Source: Caulobacter ginsengisoli (lineage in GTDB: Bacteria > Pseudomonadota > Alphaproteobacteria > Caulobacterales > Caulobacteraceae). From it: DNA of 64,000 bases. The notes below the pieces were generated by a model. It made no database searches, was not told the origin of the DNA, and saw only the letters and a list, made by a program, of their open reading frames with translations. The translations under genes were made by a program, and so were the position numbers. Shown here in pieces: positions 16,811-27,839 of this stretch. Positions within the stretch are counted from its first letter, which is position 1, and each line of letters opens with the position of its first letter. The stretch is from contig NZ_JAUSVS010000007.1 of the NCBI RefSeq assembly GCF_030814835.1, positions 124,001 through 188,000 of the forward strand, read 5' to 3'.

Positions 16811-18886
16811 CTAGGGCTTCTTCTCGACCTTGGGCGGCGGCGGGACTCCGGCCTTGAGGGGGGCGGCGCCGGCCAGCAGGGCCGGGCAGTTGACGTTCTT
16901 GTCCTTGCCCGGCTCCAGGAAGGGCAGCAGGGCGGCGAAGGGCGAGAGGACCGCCGACAGCGCCACCGCCACCCCGCCCTGGACCACCGCCGGACCGGCC
17001 TCGACCCCAAGCTTGGGTTTGACCAGCGGCCCTTCGGCGGTGATCGGCAGGAAGAGGCGCAGCAGGCGCGGCTTCTTGGAATGGCCTTCCAGCCGGAAGC
17101 TCATCCGCTCCTTGTCCAGGTTGACGGTCCCCGACCCGACGGCGGTGACCACCCCGGTGTCCAGCACCACGCGGCTGGCCCGGGCCACGCCGTTCGTCAC
17201 CTTGAAGTCGGCCACCGCGCAGCGCACCGGCGTCTGGTGGGGGTCCTTGGAGAGCAGCATCCACAGCCCCTTGCCGAGATTGACCCCCAGCAGTTCGGCG
17301 AAGGCCTGGCGCATCTGGCCGCCGGACACCGCCAGGCTCAGCGTACCGTCGGCGTTGGCGGCCGCGCGGTGCACCGAATTGCCGGTCCCGTGCAGCTTGA
17401 GGCGGGCGGTGAGCGGCCCCTCGATCACCGGCTGGCCCAGGCTCCTGACGGGGATCCATTGGGCCAGGTCCGAGCCGGTCATCCGCGCATCGACATCGGT
17501 GACCGGGGTGGCGCCGCGGGCGTTGAGCCGGACCTTGCCGGTGATCTGGCCCCGGTCCAGCGTCACCCGCAGCGGATCGGCGGTCAGCAGGCCGTCGTCC
17601 AGGGTCAGGTCCAGGAACACCTTGCGCAGCGGCAGGTTGGGCGCGTTCACCGTCTCGGCGCGGTAGGTGACCTTGGCGTCCATGGCCCGCAGCCGGTCGA
17701 CCTGCAGGGTGGCGTCGGGCAGCAGCCGCTGCTGGGCGGCCATCTTCTGGCCCACGGCCACCTGGTCGGCCGACACGGTCTCGCCCTTGCCGCGCCCCGG
17801 GGCGCCGCCGAAAATGCTGGCCAGGTCGTCGAAATCCAGCCGCCTTGAGCGCAGGTCGCCGGTCAGCAGCGGCCGCTTGCCGGCGGTGTTGACGGCGAGG
17901 TCGCCGCTGAGATCGCTGTCTCCGACCCGGCCGCTGAAGCGGTCGAACTTCCAGAGCCGGTGGTCGCGCGTCAGCTGGCCGCCCACCTGGTAGGGCGGGG
18001 TGTTGGGCAGGGTCAGGCCGGTCAGCGGATAGAGGTCGTTGAGGTCGGGGCCCCGCACGGTCAGGCGCGTGGTCAGCCGGCCGAGGTCGAAGGGGTGGGT
18101 GATGGTCCCCCTGGCGGTGATCCGGGTCGGACCGGCGGTCATCCAGGCGTCGAAGCCGTAGGGCCGGTCGGGCGAGACATTGAGCAGGGCGTCGCCGGTC
18201 GCCTCGGCCTTGAAGGCGGCGCGGTTGAGGCTGCCGTCACCGACGATGCGGAAGACGCCATGGCCGCCTGGGCCGACCGTCTCGCTGGACTCCACCCGGG
18301 CCCGGAAGATCACCCCGCGCGGGGCGTCGTCGATGGCCAGCTTGCCGTCATGGATCACCAGCCGCCGGATAGCCGGCAGCCTGGCCCCCGAACCGTTGCT
18401 GTCGAAGGTCCAGTTGGAGCGGCCGGTCTTGTCGCGGATCAGCTTGAGGTCCGGCGACTGGATGGCCAGCAGCGGCAGGATGACCTGGCCGCGCAGCAGC
18501 GGCAGGGCCTTGATCTGGATGGTGACCGCCCCGACCCGGGCCATGTCGCCGGTCCCGGCCCAGGCCGGCTGGCCGATGCGGAAGTCGTGGGCGGTGACCC
18601 GGGGCTGGAAGGACCAGGGATGGACCTCCAGGTCGCCGACGATCTCGACCCGGCGGTGCAGCCTGGCCGACAGGAAGCCCCCGACCGGCCCGCGCAGCCA
18701 GTTCCAGTCGAAGATCAAGACGAAGATGACGATGGCGGCCACGATCAGGGTCGCGGCCAGGGCGGCCAGCCGCTCGCGGGGCGTCAGGCCCTTCCAGCGG
18801 CGGTGCAGGGTTTGCGCGTGGCGCGCCGCCCATTCTCTTGAGGCCATGGGCCGGCGCGCGATGGTCTGTTCCGGAAACTCGCCCAT
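16811..18886 (-). CDS. AsmA family protein
   Basis: Length 691 residues. It has one N-terminal membrane helix (about 39-61, ending DWNWLRGPVGGFLSARLHRRVEI) and a very long repetitive beta-rich periplasmic region. The sequence after the helix (GDLEVHPWSFQPRVTAHDFRIGQP, then LPLLRGQVILPLLAIQSPDLKLI) is the AsmA/TamB-type bridge pattern. These proteins link inner and outer membranes and are thought to carry phospholipid. The C-terminal end is Pro/Lys-rich. The start is taken at ATG 18886; ATG 18847 is possible and neither has a good ribosome-binding site. Confidence 0.88.
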   Translation of the reverse strand: MGEFPEQTIARRPMASREWAARHAQTLHRRWKGLTPRERLAALAATLIVAAIVIFVLIFDWNWLRGPVGGFLSARLHRRVEIVGDLEVHPWSFQPRVTAHDFRIGQPAWAGTGDMARVGAVTIQIKALPLLRGQVILPLLAIQSPDLKLIRDKTGRSNWTFDSNGSGARLPAIRRLVIHDGKLAIDDAPRGVIFRARVESSETVGPGGHGVFRIVGDGSLNRAAFKAEATGDALLNVSPDRPYGFDAWMTAGPTRITARGTITHPFDLGRLTTRLTVRGPDLNDLYPLTGLTLPNTPPYQVGGQLTRDHRLWKFDRFSGRVGDSDLSGDLAVNTAGKRPLLTGDLRSRRLDFDDLASIFGGAPGRGKGETVSADQVAVGQKMAAQQRLLPDATLQVDRLRAMDAKVTYRAETVNAPNLPLRKVFLDLTLDDGLLTADPLRVTLDRGQITGKVRLNARGATPVTDVDARMTGSDLAQWIPVRSLGQPVIEGPLTARLKLHGTGNSVHRAAANADGTLSLAVSGGQMRQAFAELLGVNLGKGLWMLLSKDPHQTPVRCAVADFKVTNGVARASRVVLDTGVVTAVGSGTVNLDKERMSFRLEGHSKKPRLLRLFLPITAEGPLVKPKLGVEAGPAVVQGGVAVALSAVLSPFAALLPFLEPGKDKNVNCPALLAGAAPLKAGVPPPPKVEKKP

Positions 18887-18934
18887 CGCAGCACAACGCG
18901 CGAGAGGGGCGAAAGCGTTCCCTAGCGGAAGAGT

Positions 18935-19039
18935 CTAGTAGACCAGCTTCAGCGCGGCGAGCGCCCCGGCGGCGGCCAGGAAGGCGACAATGGCGACAAT
19001 CTCGTAGGTTTTGAAAAGCGGTCCGTTCGGCGAGCGCAT
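18935..19039 (-). CDS. 34-residue single-helix membrane peptide
   Basis: A short open frame missed by length cut-offs: ATG at 19039, stop TAG at 18935, preceded by a GGGGGA purine block 7 bases before the start. It encodes MRSPNGPLFKTYEIVAIVAF, then a hydrophobic Ala/Leu run ending LKLVY, i.e. a polar 13-residue head and one membrane helix. Alphaproteobacteria carry many such small membrane peptides. It lies 48 bases upstream of the AsmA gene on the same strand, so it may share its promoter. Coding status is inferred from its start signal and its hydrophobic pattern. Confidence 0.55.
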   Translation of the reverse strand: MRSPNGPLFKTYEIVAIVAFLAAAGALAALKLVY

Positions 19040-19167
19040 GATTTATTCCCCCTGTCCCAATTCGATCCAGCGAGGACTCCACTCCGCAAGCCACGCGCCA
19101 CCCCGGTACTGAAAGGAATTGTTAACCCTTTCGGCCGCGACCTGGGGTGCGACATGGAATCGCGGCA

Positions 19168-19399
19168 CTCCGCCCCCGGCGGGGGCGGACGGCCCGCCCG
19201 AGGCGCGCCTGCAGCGCGCCCGTGGCCGGCCCGGTGAGGGTTTCGGAGGCCGTGCGCTGAAATTTCATTGAAGTTCCCCAGCCGCCGCCGGGCGCCTGGC
19301 TGAGAGGTTTCGACTAGCCGACGCTGACCAGCGCACGGCCTTGAAAACCCTCACCGGATCGCGCTCTGGCGCGATCGTCCGCCCCCGCCGGGGGCGGAG
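19168..19399. repeat. Family B long inverted repeat, copy 1
   Basis: A 232-base intergenic element bounded by perfect 24-base arms (19168-19191 and 19376-19399; CTCCGCCCCCGGCGGGGGCG type, each arm itself a GC hairpin). Inner arms pair GGTGAGGGTTT...GCCGTGCGCTG near 19235 with CAGCGCACGGCC...AAACCCTCACC near 19329-19355. Similar elements occur at 47065-47267 and 63067-63300. Together they form a dispersed family. This one lies between the membrane peptide and the lipoprotein gene. Confidence 0.8.
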
Positions 19400-19408
19400 T
19401 TGCAATCC

Positions 19409-19942
19409 CTACTTGCTGGGCCAGGTCAGGTAGCCATCGCGGTCACGGCCGGCGGCGCGGACGCCGCCCTGGCCGCAGGGGCCCTGGCAGCCGCCGGTCA
19501 CATAGCCGGAACCGCCGTAGCCGACGACCGACCCGCCGCCATAGCTGCTGTAGGAGCTCTCGGACTGGGTGCTCTGCGAATAGCTGTCCGAGCTCTGCAC
19601 CTGGACCCGCACGCCCGCGAGCCGGGTGTCGCCGACCGAGCCATAGACCTGGGCATAGTCGCGCACGCCGCCGTCATAGCTGTAGGATTCCGACCGCCGG
19701 CTGTAGGAGCCGCCGCCGGAACGCCAGCGGCTCGACCGATAGCGTACGGCCCGGCGGGGCCGCGGAATCGCGCCATAGCTCGGCGGCGGCGTGGTGGCCG
19801 CCGGCGGCGGGGCTGGCTGCGCCGGAACGGCACAGACCGGCTTCTGGACGCAGGCCCCGCTGGCCGATTGCGAAGAATTGGGGCCGCACCCTGCCAGCAG
19901 CAGCAGCGAGGAACCCGCAAGCCCGATCATTTTGAGACGCAT
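19409..19942 (-). CDS. Probable lipoprotein with Ser/Tyr/Gly-rich domain
   Basis: A 177-residue protein with a lipoprotein signal (MRLKMIGLAGSSLLLLAGC, lipobox LLAGC, Cys19). The mature part begins with a Pro/Ala linker, then an Arg/Ser/Tyr-rich low-complexity stretch (RSSRWRSGGGSYSRRSESYSY), a short folded-looking part (YAQVYGSVGDTRLAGVRVQV), and a Ser/Tyr/Gly tail with four cysteines in total outside the lipobox. It should be anchored in a membrane facing the periplasm or cell surface. The low-complexity tail resembles disordered surface proteins. No family recognised. Confidence 0.7.
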   Translation of the reverse strand: MRLKMIGLAGSSLLLLAGCGPNSSQSASGACVQKPVCAVPAQPAPPPAATTPPPSYGAIPRPRRAVRYRSSRWRSGGGSYSRRSESYSYDGGVRDYAQVYGSVGDTRLAGVRVQVQSSDSYSQSTQSESSYSSYGGGSVVGYGGSGYVTGGCQGPCGQGGVRAAGRDRDGYLTWPSK

Positions 19943-20012
19943 GACACCGCTCCGACACCCATTTTGGGGTCACGCCGCAAGGACGGCGCCAGAGCGGGGT
20001 CAGGGACCGTGG

Positions 20013-20369
20013 TCAGGCGGGCCGCAGCCGCCGCCAGCCAAGCCCGATCAGCAGCGCCAGGCCCACGCCCACCGCCACCCCCAGGGTGTTGGCCAGGGCG
20101 TCGAGCGGGTCGCCCTGCCGGCCCCAGCCCATGGCCGCCTGGGCCAGCTCCACCCCGATCCCGCCCAGCACCAGGCCGATCGCCACCCGCCGGACCCAGG
20201 CCGGAAAGGCCCAGACACCCAGCAGGCTCAGGCCCAGATAGGCCGCCGAGTGCTCGATCTTGTCCGACAGGCTGACCTGCGGGATGGCCGTGGTCGGGGC
20301 CAGCGACAGGTAGAGGACCAGCCCGCAGGCGATGACGAAGGCGGCGAGGCGGATCGGGCGGGGAATCAT
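20013..20369 (-). CDS. VanZ-like membrane protein
   Basis: A 118-residue protein with four membrane helices and the VanZ-like pattern: SLAPTTAIPQVSLSDKIEHSAAYLGLSLLGVW (conserved D-K-x-x-H between helices one and two) and GIGVELAQAAMGWGRQGDPLDALANTLGVAVG (E-x2-Q with D-x3-N near the last helix). The family is widespread; only the enterococcal founder is tied to teicoplanin resistance, so no resistance role is implied here. It lies between the lipoprotein and the divergent HAD gene. Confidence 0.85.
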   Translation of the reverse strand: MIPRPIRLAAFVIACGLVLYLSLAPTTAIPQVSLSDKIEHSAAYLGLSLLGVWAFPAWVRRVAIGLVLGGIGVELAQAAMGWGRQGDPLDALANTLGVAVGVGLALLIGLGWRRLRPA

Positions 20370-20439
20370 CGAGGGACCGGTTGCGCTGGCTAAGCCCTAT
20401 GTCTAGCGTCCGGCCGCTCGATAGGAAGAGGATACAGGC

Positions 20440-21084
20440 GTGGCGATAGCGGCGGTGATCTGGGATTTCGGCGGGGTGCTGACCTCCTCGCCCTTCGAGG
20501 CCTTCAACCGCTTCGAGGCCGAGCGCGGCCTGCCGCACGACCTGATCCGCAAGGTCAACTCGACCAACCCCGACGACAATGCCTGGGCCCTCTTCGAGCG
20601 GGCCGAGATCGACGCCGCCGGCTTCGACGCCAAGTTCCTCGAGGAATCCACGGCGCTGGGCCATCCCGTGCGCGGGGCCGAGGTGCTGACCCTGCTGAGC
20701 GGCGACATCCGCCCCGGGGTCGTGGCGGCCCTGAACGCCTGCAAGGCCCATTTCAAGGTCGGCTGCATCACCAACAACGTCAAGACCGGCCAGGGCGCGG
20801 GCATGTCGGCCAGCATGGCCAAGGCCGCCGCCGTCGAGGCGATCATGGAGACCTTCGACGCGGTGATCGAAAGCTCCAAGGCGGGCCTGCGCAAGCCGGA
20901 TCCCCGCATCTACCAGATGATGTGCGAGCTGCTGATGGTCGACCCGAAGGACTGCATCTATCTCGACGACCTGGGCATCAACTGCAAACCGGCCGCCGCC
21001 CTGGGCATGCAGGCCATCAAGGTGGTCAGCGAGAAGCAGGCCATGGCCGAGCTGTCGGCCCTGACCGGGCTGACCTTCCAATGA
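20440..21084 (+). CDS. HAD-superfamily hydrolase
   Basis: A 214-residue HAD-IA phosphatase. Motif I is VIWDFGGVL (Asp9; the second acidic residue is replaced by Gly as in epoxide-hydrolase N-terminal phosphatase relatives), motif II is CITNN, Lys lies in [13 protein letters not shown], and motif IV is [19 protein letters not shown]. It starts at GTG 20440 after AGGAAGAGG. It overlaps the start of the pterin dehydratase by 4 bases (ATGA), so the two are coupled. It probably hydrolyses a small phosphorylated metabolite; the substrate is unknown. Confidence 0.87.
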   Translation: MAIAAVIWDFGGVLTSSPFEAFNRFEAERGLPHDLIRKVNSTNPDDNAWALFERAEIDAAGFDAKFLEESTALGHPVRGAEVLTLLSGDIRPGVVAALNACKAHFKVGCITNNVKTGQGAGMSASMAKAAAVEAIMETFDAVIESSKAGLRKPDPRIYQMMCELLMVDPKDCIYLDDLGINCKPAAALGMQAIKVVSEKQAMAELSALTGLTFQ

Positions 21085-21371
21085 CCCGGCCCGTGAAGAT
21101 CGGCGCGGCCGCCGCCCTCGCCAGGCTGCCGCTCTGGAGCGCCGTGGAGGGCCGCGACGCCATCCAGCGCAGCTTCAGGTTCGAGGACTTCAACGCCGCC
21201 TTCGGCTTCATGACCCGGGCGGCCCTGGCGGCGGAAAAGCTCGACCACCACCCCGAATGGTTCAACGTCTACAATCGCGTCGAAGTGCTCCTGGCCACCC
21301 ACGACGCCGACGGGGTGACCGAACTGGACGTGACCCTGGCCCAGATCATGGACGCGGCGGCCGCTACGTAA
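21081..21371 (+). CDS. phhB: Pterin-4a-carbinolamine dehydratase
   Basis: A 96-residue protein with the whole PCD signature: [34 protein letters not shown], then [17 protein letters not shown]. The HHPEW histidines are the catalytic pair. The enzyme recycles the tetrahydrobiopterin used by aromatic hydroxylases, and it can moonlight in transcription. ATG 21081 overlaps the HAD stop (ATGA). It ends in an 8-base overlap with the convergent Tat/FliL-like gene. No phenylalanine hydroxylase is nearby, so the pathway partner must lie elsewhere. Confidence 0.93.
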   Translation: MTRPVKIGAAAALARLPLWSAVEGRDAIQRSFRFEDFNAAFGFMTRAALAAEKLDHHPEWFNVYNRVEVLLATHDADGVTELDVTLAQIMDAAAAT

Positions 21372-21765
21372 TCAAAATCGTCCCCAGCAGCAGCTTCGCC
21401 CCCTTCTTCCCTAGCACCCGGTCCACCTCCCGCTGCATCGCCGTGGACAGATAGTCGGCGTTGGGCACCGAGCCGCTCGGCATGCCCGCCGCATAGATGC
21501 GCAGGATATCGAGACAGGCGGACCGCAGGCGGGGCTGGCTGATATAGGCCAGGTCGTGCAGGGGGCCGGGCGCGTCGACGCCGGTTTCCACCGTCATCAC
21601 CCCGCGCTGGCCGGTGCGGAAGGTCACCGTGGCGGCCAGGGTCGGCAGCTGGATGAAGCTGGCCCCGCCACCCTTCTTCTTCTCGGGCTCGGAGGCCCCA
21701 GCGGCTATCGGAGCCGCGATAGGGGCCATCAAGGCGAGCGCGGCGAGGGCGAGACGGCGGTCCAT
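21364..21765 (-). CDS. Exported FliL-like hypothetical protein
   Basis: A protein of 133 residues. The start at ATG 21765 gives an N-terminal signal ([20 protein letters not shown]), an RR-containing leader that could use Tat or Sec. The mature domain has [29 protein letters not shown], then [17 protein letters not shown] and [22 protein letters not shown]. The closing helix-strand pattern is reminiscent of FliL, but the motor-linked helix of FliL is absent, so the link is tentative. It sits next to the pseudaminic-acid operon that serves flagellin glycosylation, in the opposite direction. Confidence 0.6.
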   Translation of the reverse strand: MDRRLALAALALMAPIAAPIAAGASEPEKKKGGGASFIQLPTLAATVTFRTGQRGVMTVETGVDAPGPLHDLAYISQPRLRSACLDILRIYAAGMPSGSVPNADYLSTAMQREVDRVLGKKGAKLLLGTILIT

Positions 21766-21816
21766 GGCTAAGCTTGTGCCCGGGCAAGGTTGACGCAGGC
21801 TTACCGCCGCGCGTGA

Positions 21817-24061
<2,245 letters not shown>

Positions 24062-24065
<4 letters not shown>

Positions 24066-25114
24066 CCCCTTCTCTCACCATCGCCGGCCGCAGGATCGGC
24101 CCCGGCTGCGAGCCCTTCATCATCTGCGAGCTGTCGGGCAACCACAACGGCAGCCTGGATCGCGCCCTGGCCATGCTCGAAGCGGCGGCCGCCACCGGCT
24201 GCGACGCCATCAAGCTGCAGACCTACACCCCCGACACCATCACCCTGGACAGCGACAGCCCCGACTTCCTGATCGAGTCCGGGCTCTGGGCCGGCCGCCG
24301 CCTGCACGAGCTCTATGCCGAGGCCTACACCCCCTACGAATGGCACGAAGCCCTGTTCGCCAAGGCCCGCGCCCTGGGGGTCATCCTGTTCTCCACCCCC
24401 TTCGATGACACCGCCGTCGACCTGCTCGAGAGCCTGAACGCCCCCGCCTACAAGATCGCCTCGTTCGAGGCCGTCGACCTGCCGCTGATCGCCCGGGTGG
24501 CGGCGACCGGCAAGCCGATGATCATCTCCACGGGCCTGGCCAATCTCGAGGAAATGGCCGAGGCGCTCGAGACCGCCCGCAAGCACGGCTCGGGCGAGGT
24601 TGCCCTGCTGCACTGCGTCTCCAGCTATCCGGCCCCGATCGAGGAGGCCAATGTCGCCACCGTCCCCGACCTGGCGGCGCGGTTCGGTGTGGTCAGCGGC
24701 CTGTCGGACCACACGCCCGGCTCGGCGGCCTCGGTGGCGGCGGTGGCCCTGGGGGCCAGCCTCATCGAAAAACACTTCACCCTGGCCAGGGCCGACGGCG
24801 GCCCGGACGCGTCCTTCAGCCTGGAGCCGGCCGAGTTCACGGCCCTGGTCGCCGACTGCAAGGCCGCCTGGCAGGCGGTGGGCAGGGTCCACTACGACGC
24901 CCTAGGCAGCGAAGCGGCGGCGGCCAACCACCGCCGCTCCCTCTACGTCGCCGCCGACATCGCGGCGGGCGAGCTGTTCACCAAGGCCAATGTGCGCTCG
25001 GTGCGGCCGGGGTACGGGCTGGCGCCGAAACACCTGCCGGAGGTGCTGGGGCGAAGGGCGAAGCGGGCGTTGAAGCTGGGGGACCGGCTGAGCTGGGACG
25101 TTATCCAGGACTAA
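24062..25114 (+). CDS. pseI: Pseudaminic acid synthase
   Basis: A 350-residue NeuB-family synthase that condenses the altrose derivative with phosphoenolpyruvate. It has FIICELSGNHNGSLDRALAM at the N-terminus, TPFDDTAVDLLE, STGLANLEEM, CVSSYPAP, and LSDHTPGSAASVAAVALGASLIEKHFTL, then a C-terminal SAF/antifreeze-like domain (about 285-350, ASDIAAGELFTKANVRSVRPG type). The ATG overlaps the pseC stop by 4 bases. PseF, PseG and PseH are not adjacent, so the pathway must finish elsewhere in the genome. Confidence 0.94.
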
Positions 25115-25123
25115 CCCATTAAT

Positions 25124-25261
25124 CCGCTCATCCCCGCGAAAGCGGGGACCCAGGCTTTTTCCAGTTTCGGCAAGTCAGCCGCTGCAACCATGAAAACAGG
25201 CCCGCGGTAGCGGACAGCCCTCAAAAAACGCCTGGGTCCCCGCTTTCGCGGGGATGAGCGG
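25124..25261. repeat. Family A inverted repeat, copy 1
   Basis: A 138-base element with perfect 32-base arms (25124-25155 and 25230-25261). Each arm is itself a hairpin, CCCCGC-GAAA-GCGGGG, followed by ACCCAGG. It lies directly between pseI (ending 25114) and the convergent gene ending at 25273, where it may also act as a bidirectional terminator or mRNA-stabilising structure. Related copies are at 55862-55986 and 60444-60567. Confidence 0.85.
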
Positions 25262-25272
25262 GATTTGGCTCT

Positions 25273-26997
25273 TTACGCCGCCAGCCCCGCCGACTGCATC
25301 AGGTCCCGCACCTTGGCCACCGCCTCGGGCGAGGCCGTCAGTTCCGCCCGGAACTCCGGCATCCGGATCAGCTTCATCGCCTCGGCCTTGGCCCGGTCCG
25401 CCGCCGCCCCCGCCGGGGCCGCCTCGGCCATGGCCATGCGCAGCAGCAGGGTCAGCTTGTGGACCAGCGGCACGCTGGCCCGGGTGATGGAGGCGACGAT
25501 GCGGTTGTCGGCCTCGATCATCGCGCCTACCTCGCCCAGCCGGACCTGGATGGGGCCATAGTCCTCGACCGGCAGGCCGCTGCGGGTCAGACTGGCCTGC
25601 AGCTTGGCCAGCACCGCCATGCGCTGCACCGGGCTGCCCTCACCTTCTTTGAATGGCCCTTCGCGGAATTCGCGTTCGAACTTCAGGGCCTTGGCGCAGG
25701 CCATGATCCAGCGGGCGGCGTGGCATTTGTTGACCGGGCCGGTGACGTTCTCGGCCAACTTTACCAATACTTCGAATTCCTCGCGGGCCGGGCGCTCGCG
25801 GCCGACCAGGGCCTCGACGAAATCACTGGCCACCAGGGTGCGCGATCGGGCGATGAAGGCTTCCTGGATGTCGGCCAGCAGCAGGCTCTGGCTGCTGGCG
25901 GCGGTCAGGGACATGGCCAGGGCGCGCAGATATTCGATCTCGCTGGCGGCGTCGCCGGGCTTGAGCCGGCGGGGGCCGTTCAGCTCGCGCAGCACCCGCT
26001 GGCCCAGCGCCGTGCGGACGCTGTTGAAATGATCGCCGCCCAGCCAGTTGGCCAGCCGCGCGGCCGGGCCGGTCAGTTCGGGCATGACCCCGATCAGGGC
26101 CGGCTCCATGCGGACCAGCATCTCGACCGCCTCGGCGCCGGCCAGCCGGGTCATGGCGGCCAGGGAATCGCCCAGGTCGGCGTCGCCCAGCAGGTCGGCC
26201 AGGCCGGTCTTCGAGCCCAGGATCTCGGCCAGGGGCTGTTCGATGACGTCAAAGGCCACGGCCCGGGCCGCGGCCTCGGACGGGGCGGCGTCGGCCAGGT
26301 CGAGCAGGCGGCCGACCTTTTCCTTCCAGGTGCGGGCCGGGGCGATCGAGGCGGCCACGGCCGCGCCCAGAAGATAGCCGCGCTCGGGCTCGCTCGCCAG
26401 CCGCTGGCAGGCCTGGGCGAAACCCTCCTTGTCGAGGCTGGGCAGGGCGCCGCGGCGCCCGTCCTTGATCAGGCGCTGGATGGCCCGCTCGATCAGGTCC
26501 TGGAAGCTGCGGATGACCTCATGGACGCCGATATTCTTGGCCTGGGCCTCGGGGATGGCGATCTTCTGGATGGCGTGCTGCAGCTCGACGCCCGAGGCCT
26601 CGAGCTTCTCGACCAGGTCGGGCCGGTGCAGCAGTTCGAAGGGGGTGGCCTTCTGGCGGCCCAGCCAGTTGTCCAGCAGCCGGCCGATCCGCTCGCGGGC
26701 ATGGGCGCTGTAGAGGTCCTGCGGGGTCAGGCAGAGCGGGGTGTGGTCCTCGGGCGCGTCCCTGGACTTCTTCCGCTCCGGCGCGCCCTCGTTGAAGATG
26801 GTGATCGAGCGGAACTCGCGGGTCTCGGCGTCCAGGGTTTCCTTGGTCACCCGGGCGGCCACCACGCGGGTCTCGGCCAGGGCGGTCTTGGCCGCCTCCA
26901 GCGCCTTGTCCCGTTCCTCACAGGCCATGTCGAGCACCCAGGTCGAGTTGACCTGTTTGCGCACGAAGACCTCGTAATGGACCTGATCCTGGCTCAT
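25273..26997 (-). CDS. Large cytoplasmic protein of unknown function
   Basis: A 574-residue protein with no signal peptide or membrane helix. The N-terminal about 95 residues (HYEVFVRKQVNSTWVLDMAC; ALAETRVVAARVTKETLD; REFRSITIFNEGAPERKKSR) look like a small alpha/beta domain. The rest (about 95-574) is almost all helical, Leu/Ala-rich, as in repeat or scaffold-like proteins (for example EYLRALAMSLTAASSQSLLL; RMAVLAKLQASLTRSGLP). I do not recognise it and see no catalytic motif. Codon use matches the host, so it is a long-standing gene. It lies alone on the minus strand upstream of the Gre-like gene region. Confidence 0.85.
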   Translation of the reverse strand: MSQDQVHYEVFVRKQVNSTWVLDMACEERDKALEAAKTALAETRVVAARVTKETLDAETREFRSITIFNEGAPERKKSRDAPEDHTPLCLTPQDLYSAHARERIGRLLDNWLGRQKATPFELLHRPDLVEKLEASGVELQHAIQKIAIPEAQAKNIGVHEVIRSFQDLIERAIQRLIKDGRRGALPSLDKEGFAQACQRLASEPERGYLLGAAVAASIAPARTWKEKVGRLLDLADAAPSEAAARAVAFDVIEQPLAEILGSKTGLADLLGDADLGDSLAAMTRLAGAEAVEMLVRMEPALIGVMPELTGPAARLANWLGGDHFNSVRTALGQRVLRELNGPRRLKPGDAASEIEYLRALAMSLTAASSQSLLLADIQEAFIARSRTLVASDFVEALVGRERPAREEFEVLVKLAENVTGPVNKCHAARWIMACAKALKFEREFREGPFKEGEGSPVQRMAVLAKLQASLTRSGLPVEDYGPIQVRLGEVGAMIEADNRIVASITRASVPLVHKLTLLLRMAMAEAAPAGAAADRAKAEAMKLIRMPEFRAELTASPEAVAKVRDLMQSAGLAA

Positions 26998-27110
26998 GGC
27001 CCGGCAGTATGGGTTAGGACACCTTAAGACGCTGTTATGCCAAACACCCGGTTCAGGACGCTATCCAACTCCGCCCACGTAGGGGGCGGCGTGGCGACGC
27101 CAGCTTACCT

Positions 27111-27222
27111 TTTCCCGAGATTCCTGGCGAAGGCCAGGATCCAAGCGGGATCGGCCACCCTGCCCGCGCCTCTTTGAGGACCCCCCGCTTGGGCCCTGGC
27201 CTTCGCCAGGGAAACCGGGGAA
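27111..27222. repeat. Imperfect inverted repeat downstream of the Gre-like gene
   Basis: Left arm at 27111-27149 (contains CCTGGCGAAGGCCAGGATCC) and right arm at 27183-27222 (contains GGGCCCTGGCCTTCGCCAGG) pair along about 38 bases with several mismatches; each arm also folds on itself (CCTGGCGAAGGCCAGG). It lies immediately past the stop of the Gre-like gene at 27225 and could act as its terminator or be a decayed mobile repeat. Confidence 0.6.
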
Positions 27223-27224
27223 GC

Positions 27225-27734
27225 CTACAGCGCCTTGGGCGTTTTGACCGGGTGAGGCGCTATGGAGACTATCTCGACCTCGCCCCCTGCCACCACGGCG
27301 GTCTCCCCCACCGCCTTACCCAGCAGCGCCTGGGCCAGCGGCGAGACATAGGCGACAGACCCTTTCTTCGGATCCGCCTCGTCCTCGCCGACGATGCGGT
27401 AGGTCTGGCGGCGGCCGTCCTCGCGGTCGAAGGTCACCGTCCCGCCGAACTGCAGCCGATCCGAAGCCGGATCGGTCTCGACCAGCTGGGCGCTGCCTCG
27501 CCGCGAGGACCAGTAGCGCAGGTCGCGGGTGGCCCTCGCCATGGCGGTGCGGTCGGTCTGCACGTCGCCGCTGGCCTGGGCGGCGCCATAGGCGGCGCGG
27601 GCCTCGGCCAGGGCCGCCTCGATGGCGGCCAAACCCTCGGGGGTGACCAGGTTGGGATGGGTCGAGACCGGCCGGTCCGGCAGGTCGGCGGCCTGGGACT
27701 CGTAGTCTTCTTCCTTGGTGAAGGCGACGCTCAT
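27225..27734 (-). CDS. GreA/GreB C-terminal domain transcription factor
   Basis: A 169-residue protein from ATG 27734 (the frame opens further upstream, but MSVAFTKEED is the likely start). The C-terminal domain is clearly Gre-like: QFGGTVTFDREDGRRQTYRIVGEDEADPKKGSVAYVSPLAQALLGKAVGETAVV, where EADPKKG and SPLAQALLGK are hallmarks. The N-terminal part is helical and shorter than the Gre coiled coil. Proteins of this kind bind RNA polymerase and rescue or modulate paused complexes. It is divergent from chvI with about 105 bases between them, so shared regulation is possible. Confidence 0.83.
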   Translation of the reverse strand: MSVAFTKEEDYESQAADLPDRPVSTHPNLVTPEGLAAIEAALAEARAAYGAAQASGDVQTDRTAMARATRDLRYWSSRRGSAQLVETDPASDRLQFGGTVTFDREDGRRQTYRIVGEDEADPKKGSVAYVSPLAQALLGKAVGETAVVAGGEVEIVSIAPHPVKTPKAL

Positions 27735-27839
27735 ACTTGCAACAATAGCACCAACTGGCCGTATTCCCGACACGGCCACGCCATGGCGTCACCCTCTTCA
27801 CCGCGCTATGAAGGCGACGTTCAATAAGCTGGGACTGTA

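Noticed and set aside
19130..19140. A possible CtrA-type site around GTTAAC near 19122
   Set aside because: Only one TTAA half-site; no second half at 7 bases.
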